From assembly GCA_947564765.1 (NCBI GenBank), contig CANODN010000071.1, forward strand, positions 1 through 8,550: a stretch of DNA of 8,550 nt, in the 5' to 3' direction. A program made the translations under genes and the position numbers. How positions within the stretch are numbered: position 1 is the first letter of the stretch; each line of letters opens with the position of its first letter. Below are positions 5,822-8,550 of the stretch, in pieces. The notes under the pieces are model-generated. The model had not been told where the DNA came from. It was given only the letters and a program-made list of their open reading frames with translations, and searched no databases. This DNA comes from an uncultured Roseburia sp. (GTDB lineage Bacteria; Bacillota; Clostridia; Lachnospirales; Lachnospiraceae).

Positions 5822-6682
5822 GTGAACAAAATGAAAATCCTCTATACAGACATGAATATCCATTTCTCCATGGATGGAATTCCCATCCGTGCATTAAATA
5901 TTGTTTTTGAACATTTTGACCATGCAATTCCTTTACACAGCCACGGCTGCGGCTGCTATGAAATTCACTTTATTCCTTACGGCTACGGAAAACTGACGGC
6001 CGAAGGCATCCATTATGATATAACGCCGGGAACCCTCTATGTCACCGGCCCCCACATTGAACACGCCCAGGTGCCGACGCCTTCAGATTCCATGCAGGAA
6101 TATTGCGTTTATTTGAAAATCGGCGCCTCCCGGCGAAAAACGTCCTCGCCTGTCATCGACGCTTTTACCTCCAGACCTTTCTGGATCGGGACTGATTCTC
6201 AGGGCATTCATCCCCTTATGAAGCAGCTTTTCGATGAGCTTGCCCATCGTTATACCGGTTATCAGAATCAGGTCGAACTACTTTTATCCCAGCTTTTGAT
6301 TTATATGGTGCGCAATTACGAGCAGCATCAGATTTCCCCTACCTCCTTTGCCCGCAGCAATCTGACCGATTCCAAATCTGTCATTATTGAAGAATATTTT
6401 CTTTATGAATATCAGTCTCTGTCCTTAAATACTCTTGCCGACAGATTAAAATTAAGTCCAAGACAAACCCAGCGCCTCCTGATTGAATTTTACGGAAAAA
6501 CCTTTCAACAAAAAAAGGCAGAGGCCAAAATGTCGGCCGCTGCCATTCTGCTTTCCGATCAAACCCGAACCATTACATCTATTGCAGAAGATCTGGGATA
6601 TTCCTCAGCGGAACATTTTTCATCTGCCTTTCGAAAATACTATCAGATGAGTCCCAGGGAATACAGAAAACATATTTTGTAA
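5822..6682 (+). CDS. AraC-family transcriptional regulator with cupin-like sensor domain
   Basis: This is a cytoplasmic DNA-binding regulator, 286 residues from the preferred GTG start (283 from the ATG at 5831). The N-terminal half is a cupin-like ligand domain: IPLHSHGCGCYEIHFI at about 36-51 carries the H-x-H and E pattern of small-molecule cupins, followed by a GY-G turn and the ITPGTLYVTGPHIEH strand pair. The C-terminal AraC/XylS domain has both helix-turn-helix units: LSLNTLADRLKLSPRQ (200-215) and ITSIAEDLGYSSAEHFSSAF (251-270), then the signature RKYYQMSPREYR. It is divergent from the dehydrogenase operon and convergent, with only 13 bases between, with the glycyl radical activase gene. 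By position it most likely regulates the dehydrogenase/reductase operon and possibly the glycyl radical operon. It has no transmembrane segment, so the ligand should be intracellular, perhaps a sugar, polyol or a derivative. Confidence 0.93.
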   Translation: MNKMKILYTDMNIHFSMDGIPIRALNIVFEHFDHAIPLHSHGCGCYEIHFIPYGYGKLTAEGIHYDITPGTLYVTGPHIEHAQVPTPSDSMQEYCVYLKIGASRRKTSSPVIDAFTSRPFWIGTDSQGIHPLMKQLFDELAHRYTGYQNQVELLLSQLLIYMVRNYEQHQISPTSFARSNLTDSKSVIIEEYFLYEYQSLSLNTLADRLKLSPRQTQRLLIEFYGKTFQQKKAEAKMSAAAILLSDQTRTITSIAEDLGYSSAEHFSSAFRKYYQMSPREYRKHIL

Positions 6683-6695
6683 CGTTATTATATTT

Positions 6696-7490
6696 TTAAC
6701 CGCCGATTCTGCATTTTAAAGCTGTGCTTCTTTCTACCGCCTCCTGAAGCTGTTCTATCCTGCCTTCCGGAAGCATCGGCGTATCTTTCATCAGATAAGG
6801 CCTGCCCAATCCTTCGTACTTGCCCTCCCCGTATCGGTGATAAGGCAGAAGATGTATCTGGCTCACGCCCGCAAGCGTCTCTGCATAAGCCGCAATTTCC
6901 TGTATCTCCTGTTTGGTATCATTAAATCCGGGGATTACCGGTACCCGTATAATCAGCTCGCACATACGGCTCTCTGCAATCTTACGGGCATTTTCAAGCA
7001 TCAGCGTATTTTCCTTTCCGGTAAATTCCTTATGCTTATCCGGCCTCATATGTTTAATATCCATAAGATAGGTATCCAGATAGGGAAGAATTTTTTCGAT
7101 TACTTCAAATTTTGCATAACCCATGCTTTCCATTGCCGTCGTAATTCCCATATCCTTTGCCGCATGAAGCAAAGCCTCTGCAAATTCAGGCTGCAGCAGA
7201 CTTTCTCCTCCCGACAGTGTCAGACCGCCGCCGGAACGTCCGTAATAAGGCATGTCCCTTCTCACCGTCTGCATGACTTCTCTCACCGTCACATCCCTGC
7301 CGATGGTTTTGGGCTTTCCGTTTACCAGCATGGTCTGAACGGCAAATTCCTGAGACTCCGGATTACAGCACCAGCGGCAGCGCAATGCACAGCCTTTTAA
7401 AAATACGATTGTCCGGATACCTGTTCCGTCATGGATCGAATATCTTTGTATATCAAAAATTCTCCCTGTAACATTTAAATAATCATTCAT
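6696..7490 (-). CDS. Glycyl radical enzyme activase (radical SAM), short form without ferredoxin-like insert
   Basis: This enzyme would use S-adenosylmethionine and a [4Fe-4S] cluster to place the radical on the glycine of the adjacent enzyme. The radical SAM motif CX3CX2C is C34, C38 and C41 (KGCALRCRWCCNPES), followed by a SAM-binding GGE-type motif (LTLSGGESLLQPEF), the DIKHM strand, and RVPVIPGFND. The N-terminus has the activase signature FDIQRYSIHDGTGIRT. At 264 residues it is shorter than typical dehydratase activases (about 300). After the cluster motif it goes directly through about 20 cysteine-free residues to GRDVTVREVM, so the two extra cysteine clusters seen in most non-PFL activases are absent. 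The start is the ATG at 7488-7490, 22 bases after the enzyme's stop codon; the upstream ATG at 7551-7553 would overlap that gene by 41 bases and has no spaced ribosome site. The ribosome site of the chosen start is weak (AAAGAG), suggesting translational coupling and low dose. Confidence 0.92.
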   Translation of the reverse strand: MNDYLNVTGRIFDIQRYSIHDGTGIRTIVFLKGCALRCRWCCNPESQEFAVQTMLVNGKPKTIGRDVTVREVMQTVRRDMPYYGRSGGGLTLSGGESLLQPEFAEALLHAAKDMGITTAMESMGYAKFEVIEKILPYLDTYLMDIKHMRPDKHKEFTGKENTLMLENARKIAESRMCELIIRVPVIPGFNDTKQEIQEIAAYAETLAGVSQIHLLPYHRYGEGKYEGLGRPYLMKDTPMLPEGRIEQLQEAVERSTALKCRIGG

Positions 7491-7512
7491 AATGGTCTGC
7501 TCTTTCGCTCTC

Positions 7513-8550
7513 TCATCGATTGGTTGCCTGTTCTGTTCTGCGGATAATATCATCCTGCAGAGATTTTGACAGTGTAGTAAACAGTGCAGAGTAACCTGCC
7601 ACCCTGACTACCAGTCCGCTGTATTTCTCCGGATGCTTCTGGGCGTCCAAAAGCGTTGCCCGGTCTACCACATTGAACTGCATATGCATTCCCTTCTGAT
7701 CAAAATACCCCTGTATAAGTGAAACAAAGCTCTCCAGCCCCTTTTCTCCGGCCATAGCCGTAGGATGCATCTTCATATTAAACAAGGTTCCGTTGCTTGC
7801 AATTCCATGATCCAGACGCGCTACGGAATTACATGCCGCCGTAGGTCCGTTAACATCCTTGCCGGAAGACGGAGAAACGCCGTCTGCCACAGGCATATGG
7901 GCAAGCCTTCCATCCGGCGTTGCTCCTGTCTGCGCGCCCAAAGGCACATTTGCAGATACCGGATATAATCCTGCCTGAAAAATACCTCCTCTGGGATTTT
8001 TGAATGTTTCCAAAGGTTTTGTATAGGTATAAGCCGCATCTCTTGCCAGAAGATCCACATCGTCAATATCATTTCCGAATTTGGGAAGAGCGTCAATCAT
8101 ATCCCGGATTTCTTCATAACGGGCTTTCTGTTCCGCCGGAATCTCCATAGTAAGCACATTCTGCACCGTCATTGCAATAATATCCGGCGTTACCTCTCTG
8201 CCGGCTGCCTGAAGCTCTCCTGCTACCTGAAGCGCAACTTCCTTTGCGGTAATCGCATCAAAGCCCTGTCCGAAATTCATTTCAAGGGCCTTTTTCAGCT
8301 CATGAATCGATACTTTTTTCTCTTCGTATACCAGTTTTTTGACTGTATATAAGGAATCCGCCACATTGGCAATTCCAAATCCCTGGGGACCGGTAAAATT
8401 ATAAACTGCTCCGCCTTCCTGCAGACTAAGTCCTCTCTTCATACAGTTATCCACCATACAGGACTCAAAAGGAAGGGGACAAAGCGTCATATGCGCCATA
8501 TCAATCGCATTATCTGCATTGACAAGAAGGGAAATATTATATTCCATCTG
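7513..8550 (-). CDS. Glycyl radical enzyme, C-terminal half, dehydratase-like (5' end outside window)
   Basis: This is the C-terminal 345 residues of a PFL-superfamily radical enzyme whose usual length is near 790. The glycyl radical loop is VVRVAGYSALF, with the radical glycine codon at 7594-7596, about 26 residues from the C-terminus, as expected. Other visible core segments are LQEGGAVYNFTGPQGFG, the central YPVSANVPLG with TGATPDGR, and NGPTAACNSVARLDH. These look closest to B12-independent glycerol and 1,2-propanediol dehydratases. Choline lyase, hydroxyproline dehydratase and sulfonate lyases share much of this core. The catalytic cysteine (GCVE-type loop) and half the substrate pocket are upstream of the window, so the substrate cannot be assigned. 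The frame runs to the edge without a start; the Met at 8545-8547 is internal. The activase follows at 22 bases. The enzyme would be oxygen-sensitive and strictly anaerobic, using radical chemistry for elimination of water or C-X cleavage. Confidence 0.92.
   Translation of the reverse strand, partial: QMEYNISLLVNADNAIDMAHMTLCPLPFESCMVDNCMKRGLSLQEGGAVYNFTGPQGFGIANVADSLYTVKKLVYEEKKVSIHELKKALEMNFGQGFDAITAKEVALQVAGELQAAGREVTPDIIAMTVQNVLTMEIPAEQKARYEEIRDMIDALPKFGNDIDDVDLLARDAAYTYTKPLETFKNPRGGIFQAGLYPVSANVPLGAQTGATPDGRLAHMPVADGVSPSSGKDVNGPTAACNSVARLDHGIASNGTLFNMKMHPTAMAGEKGLESFVSLIQGYFDQKGMHMQFNVVDRATLLDAQKHPEKYSGLVVRVAGYSALFTTLSKSLQDDIIRRTEQATNR

Noticed and set aside
7491..7553. Longer activase starting at 7553
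   Set aside because: It would overlap the glycyl radical enzyme gene by 41 bases. The activase family fold begins near NVTGRIFDIQRYS, a few residues after the ATG at 7488-7490.
1..8550. CRISPR arrays, insertion sequences, tRNA or rRNA genes, microcompartment shell genes
   Set aside because: I looked on both strands and found no regularly spaced repeats, transposase motifs, cloverleaf-like gene or shell-protein sequence.

Overview
The window looks like chromosomal DNA from an anaerobic, low-to-medium GC Bacillota, most likely a gut-type Clostridia/Lachnospiraceae. The reasons are a glycyl radical enzyme with its activase, strong purine-rich (GGAGG-type) ribosome binding sites, sigma-A-like promoters with 17-bp spacers, and a Vex-type FtsX permease. 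The organism call is an inference from gene content; no rRNA or other taxonomic marker is present. All genes are on the minus strand except one AraC-family regulator. No tRNA, rRNA, CRISPR array, insertion sequence or origin was seen, and no gene-free stretch exceeds 300 bases.

Left region (1-3346, all minus strand). A permease operon starts at a promoter at 3318-3346 and reads leftward: an FtsX-domain ABC permease (1765-3291), a small coiled-coil protein (1130-1699) and a small soluble protein of unknown function (485-1111). No ATP-binding subunit is encoded in this block. A TetR-family regulator cut by the window edge (1-418) follows. It has its own near-consensus promoter, which begins only 5 bp after the preceding stop codon and carries an inverted repeat that could be an autoregulatory operator.

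Middle region (3408-6682). A zinc-dependent medium-chain dehydrogenase (4506-5564) and an aldo/keto reductase (3458-4474) form a two-gene minus-strand operon ending at a 16-bp perfect hairpin (3408-3445). An AraC-family regulator with an N-terminal cupin-like domain (5822-6682) is transcribed divergently. The 257-bp region between them holds promoters for both directions, a 14-bp perfect palindrome and a second inverted repeat.

Right region (6696-8550, minus strand). This holds a radical-SAM activase (6696-7490) and the C-terminal 345 residues of a glycyl radical enzyme (7513-8550, cut by the window edge). The visible half of the enzyme looks most like the glycerol/1,2-propanediol dehydratase group, but its substrate cannot be fixed from this half alone. 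The activase lacks the ferredoxin-like insert that most non-PFL glycyl radical activases carry.

Working model (inference): the AraC protein senses a small polar metabolite, such as a sugar, polyol or diol. It controls the dehydrogenase/reductase operon and perhaps the glycyl radical operon. The oxidoreductases could interconvert alcohol and carbonyl forms upstream or downstream of the radical dehydratase or lyase step. No microcompartment shell genes are visible.
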